Below are positions 31,445 to 40,204 of a stretch of DNA of 64,000 nt, piece after piece. How positions within the stretch are numbered: the stretch's first letter is position 1; each line of letters begins with the position of its first letter. The DNA is taken from assembly GCF_030294945.1 (NCBI RefSeq), contig NZ_AP018448.1, forward strand, positions 1,302,001 through 1,366,000, given 5' to 3'. A model generated the notes under the pieces. It saw only the letters and a list, made by a program, of their open reading frames with translations. It made no database searches and had not been told where the DNA came from. The translations under genes and the position numbers were made by a program. Source of the DNA: Streptomyces graminofaciens (GTDB lineage Bacteria > Actinomycetota > Actinomycetes > Streptomycetales > Streptomycetaceae).

Positions 31445-32170
31445 TCATGAGACGGACACGGGGGTTCTCGCCACCATGAACCGCGTGGTGCGGCGCAGCC
31501 GGAAGCCCAGCGCCTCGTAGAGCCGGATGGCGTCGGTGTTGCCCGCGCCGGTGTGCAGGAACGGGGTCTCGCCGCGCTCGCGGATGCCGTGGGCGACGGC
31601 GTGGATCAGCCGGGTGGCGAGGCCCTCGCCGCGGTACGCCGGGTCGGTGCAGACGGCGCTGATCTCGGTCCAGCCCGGCGGGTGCAGCCGTTCACCGGCC
31701 ATCGCTATGAGGGCGCCGCCCCGGCGGATGCCGAGGTACGTGCCGAGTTCGATCGTGCGTGGCAGGAAGGGCCCGGGCCGGGTGCGTTCGACCAGGCCGA
31801 GGATCTCGGGGACGTCGGCGGGGCCGAGCCGTACGGCCTCGGTGTCGGGGGCGCCCGCGACGCCGTCGTCGACGAGTTGGACGCCCTCCAGGTCGAGGGT
31901 CACCTCCCAGCCGTCCGGGAAGGTCCCGCTGTAGCCGGCGGCCGCGACCTCCGCGCCGGGTCCGGCCAGTGCCGCGAGGTCGGCCCAGTCCTCGGCCTCC
32001 GGCTCCAGAGGCATGGCCAGCCAGGGCGAGACGTCGACGGGGTAGCGCAGCACCCGGCCGCGCCGCTCGGCGAAGTGGGCGTGCGGTCCGGTGAGGGAGC
32101 CGAGGGCGGGGTTGTCGAGGACGTGCGGGGCGATCCCCACACCGTTGATCTCGCTGACGTACTCGGGCAT
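31445..32170 (-). CDS. GNAT-family N-acetyltransferase
   Basis: A 241-aa protein. The C-terminal half is an FR47-like GNAT domain with the acetyl-CoA loop VCTDPAYRGEGLATRL and the GAGNTDAIRLYEALGFRLRR ending. The N-terminal half is a divergent region without a recognised domain. The substrate is unknown. It is separated from the methyltransferase on the same strand by a 174-bp gap with no recognised gene. Confidence 0.87.
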   Translation of the reverse strand: MPEYVSEINGVGIAPHVLDNPALGSLTGPHAHFAERRGRVLRYPVDVSPWLAMPLEPEAEDWADLAALAGPGAEVAAAGYSGTFPDGWEVTLDLEGVQLVDDGVAGAPDTEAVRLGPADVPEILGLVERTRPGPFLPRTIELGTYLGIRRGGALIAMAGERLHPPGWTEISAVCTDPAYRGEGLATRLIHAVAHGIRERGETPFLHTGAGNTDAIRLYEALGFRLRRTTRFMVARTPVSVS

Positions 32171-32388
32171 GGTCTCCTCGATCTTCTGACGCTGTCACCG
32201 GGGCATCGGCCGTGCGTGCCGCCGACGCCGACACCCGCAGGAAAGCAGCAGGACGGGGGCGCTTGTTCCCGGGGCACGGAAGTGTTCACGAGGCCGCAAT
32301 GATCAGCCCTCGGCCAGGGGCCGAGCAGCCTCCACCGGCCACGTACGGTTGAATGCGTAAGCAATCACTTCCGTCACGTTGGGCCCGT

Positions 32389-32994
32389 ATGAACGTCACC
32401 CGAGGCTTCGCCGGCCGCCCCCGCGTCCACAATCCGGGGCTGCCTCCGGGCCAGTACGACGCGGGCGACGACTGGCCCGTGCTGTCCGCCGAGGTCACGC
32501 CGGACCTGACGCCCGCCGACTGGGCGTTCCGGATCGACGGTCTGGTGGCGGAGCCCCGGACGTGGGACTGGGACGGGGCGCGTGCGCTGCCCGGCTCGGT
32601 GTACGAGGGCGACATCCACTGTGTGACGAGCTGGTCGAAGTTCGGGGTGCGGTTCGGGGGTGTGTCGCTGGACGCGTTCCTGGAGGTGGTCCGGCCCGAG
32701 GCGTCTGCCACGCACGCGGTCGCGTACTCGCACACCGGCTACACCACGAACCTTCCGCTCGGCGATCTCACCGGTGGGCGTGCCTGGATCGCCTGGGAGT
32801 ACGACGGCAAGCCGCTGGCGGCCGAGCACGGCGGTCCGGCGCGGCTGCTGGTGCCGCATCTGTACTTCTGGAAGAGCGCCAAGTGGATCGCGGGCATCCA
32901 CCTCCTCGACCACGACGAGCCCGGCTTCTGGGAGCAGAACGGCTATCACTCGCGGGGCAATCCGTGGGAGGAGCAGAGGTACTCCGGTGACTGA
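32389..32994 (+). CDS. Sulfite oxidase-like molybdopterin-dependent oxidoreductase
   Basis: A 201-aa cytosolic protein with the oxidoreductase molybdopterin-binding fold: GLPPGQYDAGDDWPVL, WAFRIDGLVAEP, and HCVTSWSKFG with the Cys that would ligate molybdenum, then WIAWEYDGKPL and LYFWKSAKWI. It lacks a Tat signal and the dimerisation domain of full sulfite oxidases. The reductase gene overlaps its end by 8 bp, so electrons probably pass between the two proteins. ATG 32389 is chosen by family length; an ATG at 32353 is in frame, and neither has a strong ribosome site. Confidence 0.87.
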   Translation: MNVTRGFAGRPRVHNPGLPPGQYDAGDDWPVLSAEVTPDLTPADWAFRIDGLVAEPRTWDWDGARALPGSVYEGDIHCVTSWSKFGVRFGGVSLDAFLEVVRPEASATHAVAYSHTGYTTNLPLGDLTGGRAWIAWEYDGKPLAAEHGGPARLLVPHLYFWKSAKWIAGIHLLDHDEPGFWEQNGYHSRGNPWEEQRYSGD

Positions 32995-33781
32995 CACGAC
33001 CGTGACCGGTTTTTCCGCACCCCGGTCCCCCTTTTCTCCCCCGACCCGCTTCGCCGTGCCCGGCCGGATCGCCGTGAGCAATCGCGCGGCGGCCGTGTGG
33101 CAGACCGCGACACTCTCCGAGATCCGCCGGGAGACACCGCACGCGGCGACGTTCCGCTTCGCGGTGCCCGGCTGGGCGGGGCATCTGCCGGGCCAGCATC
33201 TGATGCTCCGTGTAACCGCTCATGACGGTTACACGGCCCAGCGCCACTACTCCCTGGCGTCCGCGCCGGACGACACCGGGCACATCGAGCTGACCCTGGA
33301 CCATGTCGAGGGCGGCGAGGTCTCCGGCTGGTTCCACACCGAGGCCCGGCCCGGTGACCAGGTCGAGGTGCGCGGCCCGCTGAGCGGTTTCTTCGCCTGG
33401 CCCGGGGACCGGCCCGCGCTGCTGATCGGCGCCGGTTCCGGTGTGGTGCCGCTGATGTCGATGGTCCGCCACCACCGGGCGCGCGGCCTCGACGTACCCC
33501 TGCGGCTGCTGGTGTCCGCGCGCGGCCCCGAGGAGCTGATCTACGCGGGCGAGTACGGCGACGAGACGACCGCCGTCTTCACGCGCCGGGCGTCCGAGGG
33601 GGTGCCGGTGGGCCGACTGTCGGCCGCGCACGTGGCGCCGCTGCTGACCGGGGCCGGGCGGCCGCCGGGCGGCTGGGAGGCGTATGTGTGCGGCTCCAAC
33701 GGGTTTGCGGAGCACGCTTCTCGGCTGCTGGTCGAGGCCGGACAGCCCGTGGACCGCGTCCGTATCGAGCGCTTCGGTTGA
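32987..33781 (+). CDS. FAD/NAD-binding ferredoxin-reductase-like oxidoreductase
   Basis: A 264-aa flavoprotein of the ferredoxin-NADP reductase superfamily: RHYSLASAPD binds FAD, GPLSGFF and LIGAGSGVVPLMSMVRHH bind the nicotinamide nucleotide, and VCGSNGFAEHASRLL closes the fold. There is no 2Fe-2S domain. The GTG start lies within the end of the molybdoenzyme gene and follows GAGGAGCAGAGG, indicating translational coupling and a two-component NAD(P)H-linked redox system whose substrate is unknown. Confidence 0.88.
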   Translation: MTDTTVTGFSAPRSPFSPPTRFAVPGRIAVSNRAAAVWQTATLSEIRRETPHAATFRFAVPGWAGHLPGQHLMLRVTAHDGYTAQRHYSLASAPDDTGHIELTLDHVEGGEVSGWFHTEARPGDQVEVRGPLSGFFAWPGDRPALLIGAGSGVVPLMSMVRHHRARGLDVPLRLLVSARGPEELIYAGEYGDETTAVFTRRASEGVPVGRLSAAHVAPLLTGAGRPPGGWEAYVCGSNGFAEHASRLLVEAGQPVDRVRIERFG

Positions 33782-33877
33782 CGTGGACTTTCATGATTTT
33801 TTGCCCCAAACCATGCCATCCCGGCTGGTTTCGGGTACACCGGAAGTGCGGACCAGTCCTACCGGGGCCTCGCGTGT

Positions 33878-33889
33878 ACTCGTACGAGT
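33878..33889. promoter_or_regulatory. 12-bp palindrome upstream of a membrane-protein gene
   Basis: ACTCGTACGAGT lies 32-43 nt before the ATG of the following gene, close to where an operator or -10 region would sit. The function is unproven. Confidence 0.3.
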
Positions 33890-33920
33890 GGGTACCAGCC
33901 GGGCCGGCTAGGAGGGCGAG

Positions 33921-34505
33921 ATGCAAGGCCAGGTGTTCTGCTGGCGTTGGCGTCACAATCCGCTGCGCCGCCGCTCGGATGTCGTCGAGGCGTGGACGGT
34001 GCTGATCGTCGCACTCCTGCTGTTCGTCTGCGCTCCCGCCGCCGGCATCCTGGCGGGCTGGGCGGCACACGGGGGCGCGCAGGCCGAGGCCGACGCACGG
34101 CGGGCCGCGCTGGACCGGGTCAGCGCCGTGATCACGAAGGACGCGCCCGCCTCGATGCCCTCGGTGGAGAGCAGCAAGGTGCCCACGTACTGGACGGCGG
34201 CGCGCTGGACCGAGCCGGGCGGCGGCACCACGACCGGCGAGGCGCTGGTCCCGGCGGGCACCGAGCGCGGGGACCGGGCCGACGTCTGGCTCGACGAACG
34301 GGGCCGCAGCGTCGAACCGCCGCCGACCGACACGGCCGTCTGGCAGCACACGCTGGCCATGGGGACCTGCGCCACGGGCGGGGTCGTCGGCGCCGTCCTG
34401 GTGACGTACTTCGTCGTGCGCAGGGTCGCCGCCCGCCACCGCCTCGACGAATGGGAGCAGGAGTGGGCGCGCACGGGACCGGACTGGGGACACCGCCCCG
34501 CGTGA
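33921..34505 (+). CDS. Two-helix membrane protein of the Rv1733c-like family
   Basis: A 194-aa protein with a cytoplasmic basic N-terminus (RWRHNPLRRRSD), a transmembrane helix at about residues 25-48, an extracytoplasmic loop of about 90 residues containing WTAARWTEPGGG and an Asp/Glu-rich WLDERG segment, and a second helix (ATGGVVGAVLVTYFVV). The arrangement matches a multi-copy Streptomyces family related to mycobacterial Rv1733c. The function is unknown. AGGAGGG precedes ATG. The 282-bp gap that follows holds no recognisable gene. Confidence 0.75.
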   Translation: MQGQVFCWRWRHNPLRRRSDVVEAWTVLIVALLLFVCAPAAGILAGWAAHGGAQAEADARRAALDRVSAVITKDAPASMPSVESSKVPTYWTAARWTEPGGGTTTGEALVPAGTERGDRADVWLDERGRSVEPPPTDTAVWQHTLAMGTCATGGVVGAVLVTYFVVRRVAARHRLDEWEQEWARTGPDWGHRPA

Positions 34506-34787
34506 GGGTTCCGCGTCGGATCGCACGCGAGCGGAGACCGGAACGGAAACAAGAACAACGCTCAGCTAAATCTCCGCACGAAGAATTTTCACCGGCCGTG
34601 AAAGGTCCACACAATCCCTCCCCGCAAGGCAGTTGATAGTTCAATCTCGGCGCTGCCATAATCCGCATTCTCCCCCCACAGTTTCCGCACGGCGACTTGA
34701 CTCCCGCGACCGTCGAATTCTCCAGGAAGCGCCTCCGCGACCGGTCAGGGTCTAGTGCGAGACATAAGGCAGCAAAGAGGGTGCATT

Positions 34788-35243
34788 ATGTCCAACTACA
34801 CGGCACGGTACGACAGTTCCGTCCCGTATCCGCCCCCGCCCGAGGCAGGGGGTGACCCGTTTTCCCCCACACCCCGCACGTTTGACGCACGGGCGGCCAG
34901 GCAGGCCGTACACGCACATCCTGAATTCCGTTCAATGAGGACCGCATATCGCCGATTCGGGCTCTGGGCGGCGTCGCTCTCCGTCGGCGCATTTCTGTCG
35001 TACGTCCTGCTGTCGAGTTTCGCGCCCGGCGTGATGAATCAGCGGCTGGCCGGTCATCTCACGCTGGGACTGGCCCTCGGTCTCGCCCAGTTCGCCGTCA
35101 TGGGGCTGACGACGTGGCTGTATGTGCGGCACATGCGCAAGAACGTCGACCCGATCGCCCGCCGGCTCCGCTCCCACCTCGAGGAGCGTGAGGCCGAGCA
35201 GCAGCGCCGGGTGCCGGCCGGACGGCGGTTCCGCGCGTGGTGA
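34788..35243 (+). CDS. DUF485 membrane protein (YjcH-like)
   Basis: A 151-aa protein. The N-terminal third is Pro-rich and disordered. The DUF485 core follows: HPEFRSMRTAYRRFGL, then two hydrophobic helices (LSVGAFLSYVLLSSF; LGLALGLAQFAVMGLTTW) and YVRHMRKNVDP. Such proteins are almost always encoded immediately before ActP-type acetate symporters, as here. They probably stabilise or modulate the transporter. ATG 34788 follows AAAGAGGG. The stop overlaps the symporter start (GTGA). Confidence 0.9.
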   Translation: MSNYTARYDSSVPYPPPPEAGGDPFSPTPRTFDARAARQAVHAHPEFRSMRTAYRRFGLWAASLSVGAFLSYVLLSSFAPGVMNQRLAGHLTLGLALGLAQFAVMGLTTWLYVRHMRKNVDPIARRLRSHLEEREAEQQRRVPAGRRFRAW

Positions 35244-36931
35244 ACCCTTCCGTGACGGTCCTTGCGACGGCGTACGAAGGCATGACGGCGTACGAAGGCA
35301 TGACGGCCCCCGGAGGTGGGACGGCGTCCGGGGGCGTGACCACGGCCGCGAGTGTGACCGACGCCCTCAGCCTGCGGCTGACCTTCGTGCTGTTCCTGTC
35401 CGTCGTCGTGGTCACACTGTTCACGGCCCTGCTGACCGCTCCGCAGCGGGACGAGATCAGCGAGTTCTATCTCGGCAACCGTGACATGTCGCCGCTGCGC
35501 AACGGCCTCGCGATGTGCGGCGACTACCTCTCGGCCGCGACGCTGCTCGGCAGCACCGGGCTCGTCGCCCTCACCGGGTACGACGGTCTGCTCTACCTCT
35601 GCGGCACCGTGGTCGCCTGGATGATGGTGCTGCTGCTCGTCGCCGAACCGCTGCGCAACTCCGGGAAGTTCACGCTCGGTGACACCCTCGCCCGCCGACT
35701 GCCGGTGGGCCAGCGGTCGGTCCGGCTGGCCCTCGCCATCTGCACACTCACTGTGTGCACGCTGTATCTGGTGTCCCAACTGGTCGGCAGTATCGCCCTG
35801 TTGACCCAGTTCGTGGGCGAACCCAGCCCGAGCACCCGGACGATGATCGTGGTGATCATCGGCTCGGTCGTCACGATCTACGCGGCGATCGGCGGTATGC
35901 CGGGGGCGACGTTCGTGCAGGTCATCAAGGCCGTGATGCTCGTCGCCGGAGTCACGGTGGTCGCCGTGATGGTGCTGCACCGCTTCAACTGGAACTTCGA
36001 CGGTCTCCTGTCGTCGGCCTCCGCGGGCAGCGGCCTCGGCGACGCGTTCCTCCAGCCGGGGCTGCGCTACGGGGCCGGCCCGATCCGCAAGCTGGATTTC
36101 TTCAGTCTGCAACTGGCCATCGTGCTCGGGCTCGCCGCGCTGCCCCATGTGATGATGCGGCTGCTCGCACCCCGCAGAACGCACGTCCTACGGGCCTCGG
36201 TGGTGTGGGCCGTGGGCCTGGTCGGGTTCGTGTGCCTGATGGCCGGGGTGCTGGGGCTCGGCGCCACCGCGGTGGTCGGCCGGGAGACCATCTCGGACAT
36301 CGACCACAAGGGCGACGCGGCCGTGCTGCTGCTCGCCCACGAGCTCGGCGGCGAGATCCTCACCGCGATCGTCTCCGCCCTGGCCTTCATCACCCTGCTC
36401 GCCGTCGCGGCCGGCCTCACGCTCGCCGCGGCCTCCTCGCTCGCCCACGACCTGTACGGCGAGGTGATCCGCAAGGGGAAGGCCAAGGAGACCGAGGAGT
36501 TGGGAGTCGCACGCCTCGCCGCGGTGGTCATGGGGGTCCTCGGCATGATGCTGGCCCTGCTCGCCTGGGGCACCAACACGGCCACCCTCGCCTTCCTGGC
36601 CTTCGCGATCGCCGCGTCCGCCATCCTGCCGACGATCGTCTACAGCCTGTTCTGGCGCCGCTTCACGGCCCGCGGCGCGCTGCTCAGCCTCTACGGCGGT
36701 CTGCTCAGCTCGGTGCTGCTCGTGGTGTTCTCGCCGGTCGTCTCCTCCACGCCCGACTCGATGTACCCCGGGTCGGACTTCGCGTGGTTCCCCCTGCAGA
36801 ACCCGGGCATCGTCTCCATCCCCTTCGGGTTCCTGCTCGGCTGGCTCGGCTCGCTCCGCGCACCGGCCCAGGAGGCGTCCGTGTACGACGACTTCGAGGT
36901 CCGTGCGTTGGTGGGCGCTGATCAGAAGTGA
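35240..36931 (+). CDS. actP: Sodium:solute symporter, cation/acetate (ActP-type)
   Basis: A 563-aa membrane protein of the SSS family with about thirteen helices. Diagnostic stretches are EFYLGNRDMSPLRNGLAMCGDYLSAA (given here only as the EFYLGNRD and GDYLSAATLLG blocks), LRNSGKFTLGDTLARR and GGMPGATFVQVIKA. It probably imports acetate, propionate or pyruvate with Na+ or H+. GTG 35240 overlaps the DUF485 stop; another GTG immediately precedes it at 35237. The first 35 residues contain a duplicated TAYEGM motif from an 18-bp repeat and are not conserved. Confidence 0.9.
   Translation: MNPSVTVLATAYEGMTAYEGMTAPGGGTASGGVTTAASVTDALSLRLTFVLFLSVVVVTLFTALLTAPQRDEISEFYLGNRDMSPLRNGLAMCGDYLSAATLLGSTGLVALTGYDGLLYLCGTVVAWMMVLLLVAEPLRNSGKFTLGDTLARRLPVGQRSVRLALAICTLTVCTLYLVSQLVGSIALLTQFVGEPSPSTRTMIVVIIGSVVTIYAAIGGMPGATFVQVIKAVMLVAGVTVVAVMVLHRFNWNFDGLLSSASAGSGLGDAFLQPGLRYGAGPIRKLDFFSLQLAIVLGLAALPHVMMRLLAPRRTHVLRASVVWAVGLVGFVCLMAGVLGLGATAVVGRETISDIDHKGDAAVLLLAHELGGEILTAIVSALAFITLLAVAAGLTLAAASSLAHDLYGEVIRKGKAKETEELGVARLAAVVMGVLGMMLALLAWGTNTATLAFLAFAIAASAILPTIVYSLFWRRFTARGALLSLYGGLLSSVLLVVFSPVVSSTPDSMYPGSDFAWFPLQNPGIVSIPFGFLLGWLGSLRAPAQEASVYDDFEVRALVGADQK
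35264..35304 (+). repeat. 18-bp direct repeat encoding TAYEGM in the symporter N-terminus
   Basis: ACGGCGTACGAAGGCATG occurs twice in tandem near the start of the symporter gene. Its 12-nt core TACGAAGGCATG is also the core, on the opposite strand, of the repeat at 51583-51620. Confidence 0.7.
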
Positions 36932-37081
36932 GCGGACGGAGCCGAGTCGGACGGTGAGCCGGCGGTGAGCGGTGGCCGTCGCGGCTCCCGCCGGGGAGGG
37001 TCTGGCAGGTGTGCGACGGCCCACGTACGGTGTGATCATCCGCACCGTCGGCACACCTCAGACCTCAAAAGGTGGTCCTTC

Positions 37082-38050
37082 ATGGCCTTGTTCGACCTGC
37101 CCCTGGACGAGCTCCGTGATTATCGAAGCGCTTCAACGGAGCCCGAGGACTTCGACGCCTTCTGGGCGAAGACGCTCCAGGAGGCCCGCGAGCACGACCT
37201 CGACGCCCGGTTCGAGCCGGTCGAGACCCACTTGAAGACGGTCAAGGTCCACGACGTCACCTTCGCCGGGTTCGGCGGCCACCCCGTCAAGGGCTGGCTG
37301 ATCGTCCCGGCCTGGGCGAACGAACCCCGCCCGACGGTCGTCGAGTTCATCGGCTACGGCGGCGGTCGGGGCCTGCCCCACACCCATCTCCTGTGGGCCT
37401 CGGCGGGCTTCGCACACTTCGTGATGGACACCCGGGGTCAGGGCAGCGCGTGGGGCGGGGGCGGCGACACCCCCGACCCGGTGGGCGGGGCGCCCGCCTT
37501 CCCCGGCTTCATGACACGGGGCATCGACGCGCCCGAGAACTACTACTACCGCCGGGTGTACACGGACGCCGTGCGGGCCGTCGAGGCCGCCCGCTCCCAT
37601 CCGCTGGCCGACGCCTCCCGCACGGCGGTCCTCGGCTCCAGCCAGGGTGGTGGTATCTCCATCGCGGTGGGCGGACTCGTCCCCGATCTGGCGGCGGTCG
37701 CGCCCGACGTGCCGTTCCTCTGCGACTTCCCGCGCTCCACGACCGTCACGGACCGCGATCCGTACCGCGAGATCGGCAAGTACCTCAAGACGCACCGGGG
37801 CCGCGCGGAGGATGTCGGCCGCACCCTCGCGTACTTCGACGGTGTCCACTTCGCCGCGCGTGGGCGGGCGCCGGCGCTGTTCTCGGCGGGGCTGGAGGAT
37901 CAGACGTGTCCGCCGTCGACGGTGTTCGCGGCGTTCAACGCGTGGGGGCAGGACGACAAGCGGATCGAGGTGTACGAGTTCAACGACCACGAGGGGGGTG
38001 GGCCGTTCCAGGAGGCGGTCAAGTTGGAGTGGGTGCAGAAATATCTCTGA
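37082..38050 (+). CDS. Acetyl xylan esterase / cephalosporin-C deacetylase family (CE7)
   Basis: A 322-aa alpha/beta hydrolase without a signal peptide. CE7 hallmarks are MDTRGQGSAWG, the nucleophile elbow GSSQGGGIS near residue 187, LEDQTCPP with the catalytic Asp, and the final His in NDHEGGG. It deacetylates small acetylated xylo-oligosaccharides or related esters in the cytoplasm. AAGGTGG precedes ATG 37082. It stands alone between the symporter and a serine hydrolase gene on the same strand. Confidence 0.93.
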   Translation: MALFDLPLDELRDYRSASTEPEDFDAFWAKTLQEAREHDLDARFEPVETHLKTVKVHDVTFAGFGGHPVKGWLIVPAWANEPRPTVVEFIGYGGGRGLPHTHLLWASAGFAHFVMDTRGQGSAWGGGGDTPDPVGGAPAFPGFMTRGIDAPENYYYRRVYTDAVRAVEAARSHPLADASRTAVLGSSQGGGISIAVGGLVPDLAAVAPDVPFLCDFPRSTTVTDRDPYREIGKYLKTHRGRAEDVGRTLAYFDGVHFAARGRAPALFSAGLEDQTCPPSTVFAAFNAWGQDDKRIEVYEFNDHEGGGPFQEAVKLEWVQKYL

Positions 38051-38129
38051 CGCCGGGGGGTCGGGGGCACCGACCCGCTGACGACGTACGTGCCCCGGGA
38101 CGACTCGTGTGAGACAGGTTCCCCACTGT

Positions 38130-38141
38130 CCGACCAGTCGG
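38130..38141. promoter_or_regulatory. Possible TetR-type operator upstream of the serine hydrolase
   Basis: CCGAC-CA-GTCGG followed by TATGTT resembles the ACCGACYRGTCGGTATG-like sites bound by several TetR repressors. It lies 61-72 nt upstream of the ATG, in a promoter-compatible position. No tetR gene is adjacent. Confidence 0.35.
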
Positions 38142-38201
38142 TATGTTCGTGGGTCCCGGGACGCCCGTCCGGGGTGAGTGGCTGTGTTCGGTGGAGGGTT
38201 C

Positions 38202-39356
38202 ATGTACGGGATTCAGGGGCACTGCGACGACCGGTTCGGCGCCGTGCGCGTCGCGTTCGAGGAGAACTTCCGCGCGCGGGGTGAGCTGGGCGCTGCGGTG
38301 ACCGTGACGCTCGGTGGGGAGACCGTCGTGGATCTGTGGGGCGGCTGGGCCGACGAGGCCCGTAGCCGCCCCTGGGAGCGGGACACCGTGGTCAATGTCT
38401 GGTCCACGTCCAAGGGGCCGACGGCCCTGTGCGCGCACATCCTCGCCGACCGTGGCCTGCTCGACCTGGACGCCCCGGTGTCCGCCTACTGGCCGGAGTT
38501 CGCGGCGGCGGGCAAGCAGGACGTGCTCGTACGGCATCTGCTGTCGCACCGGTCGGGGCTGGCGGGGCCGCGCGAGCCGCACTCGTTCGCGCAGCTCTGC
38601 GACTGGGAGCTGACCGTGCAGCGGCTCGCGGCGCAGGAGCCCTGGTGGGAGCCGGGCACGCAGTCGGGGTACCACGCGATGACGTTCGGTTTCCTGGTGG
38701 GCGAGGTGGTCCGGCGGGTCTCGGGGCTGCTGCCGGGCGCGTTCCTGGAGCGGGAGGTGACGGGGCCGCTGGGGATCGACTTCACCGTCGGGCTGCCGGA
38801 GAAGGAGACGGGCAGGGTGGCCGAGCTGGTCCATCCGCAGACCGCGACGACCAGTGAACAAGCCGCCGTCTTCGCCCAGTTGACGCCCACCGCGCTGGCC
38901 GCCCTAGCCAACCCGCTGGTCGGCGCCGTCGAGGCCAACAGCCCCGAGTGGCGGGCGGCCGAGGTCCCGGCCGCCAACGGTCACGGCACCGCCCGCGCGG
39001 TCGCCTCCCTGTATGGCGTCCTCGCGCTGCGCGGCACCTGGGGCGGCCGTCAGGTGCTGTCGCCCGAGGCCGCCGAGCGGGTGCGCGAGGGGCAGGGCCG
39101 CTGCCGTGACCTGGTGCTGGGCGCCGGGTTCGGCCGGGACACGGAGGTCGCGCTCGGGCTGTGGCTGAGTGGACCGCACGGCTCGTACGGACCGAATCCG
39201 CGTGCTTTCGGCCATGACGGCTACGGCGGCTCGTGCGGGCTCGCCGACCCGGAGGCGGGTGTCTCGCTGGGCTACGTCATGAACCGCATGGGCCCGCACA
39301 TCGCGGACGACCCGCGCAAGATGGCCCTCGTGGACGCGCTCTACAGCGCACTGTGA
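38202..39356 (+). CDS. Class C beta-lactamase-like serine hydrolase (EstB-type)
   Basis: A 384-aa cytosolic protein. The catalytic SxxK is STSK near residue 72, with SGYHAM as the YxN-type motif and HLLSHRSGL in between. It has the overall length and lack of signal peptide of EstB-like esterases rather than periplasmic beta-lactamases. The substrate is unknown; short-chain esters are typical. GGAGGG precedes ATG 38202. It is convergent with a methyltransferase gene, with only 13 bp between stops. Confidence 0.88.
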   Translation: MYGIQGHCDDRFGAVRVAFEENFRARGELGAAVTVTLGGETVVDLWGGWADEARSRPWERDTVVNVWSTSKGPTALCAHILADRGLLDLDAPVSAYWPEFAAAGKQDVLVRHLLSHRSGLAGPREPHSFAQLCDWELTVQRLAAQEPWWEPGTQSGYHAMTFGFLVGEVVRRVSGLLPGAFLEREVTGPLGIDFTVGLPEKETGRVAELVHPQTATTSEQAAVFAQLTPTALAALANPLVGAVEANSPEWRAAEVPAANGHGTARAVASLYGVLALRGTWGGRQVLSPEAAERVREGQGRCRDLVLGAGFGRDTEVALGLWLSGPHGSYGPNPRAFGHDGYGGSCGLADPEAGVSLGYVMNRMGPHIADDPRKMALVDALYSAL

Positions 39357-39369
39357 CCACACCCGTGCC

Positions 39370-40140
39370 CTAGGTGTTCGGGCGGGTCGCCACGACCATC
39401 CGGCAGCGCGGGCTGCCGTCGGGGCGCTGCCCGAACTCCGGTAGTGCGAAGAGCTCGACCTCGAACCCGGCCCGCTCCAGCTCGTCCCGTACGACGCCGA
39501 GGCGGAACGGCCGGTAGTACATGACGAACGGCGGCCGCCAGAGCGCGTTGCGCACCCGCATCGCCGTGTCGAAGCCCAGGGCCGCCCAGTACCAGGGAGA
39601 GCCGGGCGGGGCGGGCGCCGGCAGCGGGAACGCGAACCGGCCGCCCGGCCGCAGCACGGAGTGCGCCTCGGCGAACAGCCTCGGCAGCTCGTCCGGCAGA
39701 AAGTGCCCGAACGCGCCGAAGCTCACCGCCAGGTCGAAGACGGGGCCGAAGGGCAGCGCGCGGGCGTCCCCGCGCACCCAGGAGACACGGGGGCCTCCAG
39801 GAATCGGCTCACCATCAGCGCTGTCCGCCCCCTCCTTCCCCGCGCCGGCCCGCTCCCTCCCCACCGCCAGCATGCCCGCGCTGATGTCGACCCCGGTGAC
39901 GCTCTCCCGGCACAGATCGCGCAGCACTCCCATCCCGGCTCCCGTGCCGCAGCACAGGTCGAGCCCGGCGTCGAACGGGCCCAGCCCGGCCAGCGCCCGC
40001 TCGACCGCGTCCAGGATCGTGTCGGGCGTACGGAACGGGGTGTGGTCGAATTTCGGCGCGAGGAGGTCGTATCCGTGCTCGACGGACGACAGCGCCTGAA
40101 CAGCGAGTTCGCGGAGGCTGGGGCCTTGCGGGGTGAACAT
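39370..40140 (-). CDS. SAM-dependent class I methyltransferase
   Basis: A 256-aa protein. The AdoMet-binding motif is GLDLCCGTGAGMGVL near residue 60, followed by VTGVDISAGML and RGDARALPFG. The C-terminus (RDELERAGFEVELF) fits small-molecule methyltransferases of the UbiE/SmtA kind. The substrate is unknown. It is divergent from the GH13 gene with a 64-bp spacer that must hold both promoters. Confidence 0.87.
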   Translation of the reverse strand: MFTPQGPSLRELAVQALSSVEHGYDLLAPKFDHTPFRTPDTILDAVERALAGLGPFDAGLDLCCGTGAGMGVLRDLCRESVTGVDISAGMLAVGRERAGAGKEGADSADGEPIPGGPRVSWVRGDARALPFGPVFDLAVSFGAFGHFLPDELPRLFAEAHSVLRPGGRFAFPLPAPAPPGSPWYWAALGFDTAMRVRNALWRPPFVMYYRPFRLGVVRDELERAGFEVELFALPEFGQRPDGSPRCRMVVATRPNT

Positions 40141-40204
40141 CCAGCCAGCTTAGGCCTTGGCTTGGGGCAGCGGCGGGCGTACGCCCCCGTCTATCGTCGA
40201 CTGC

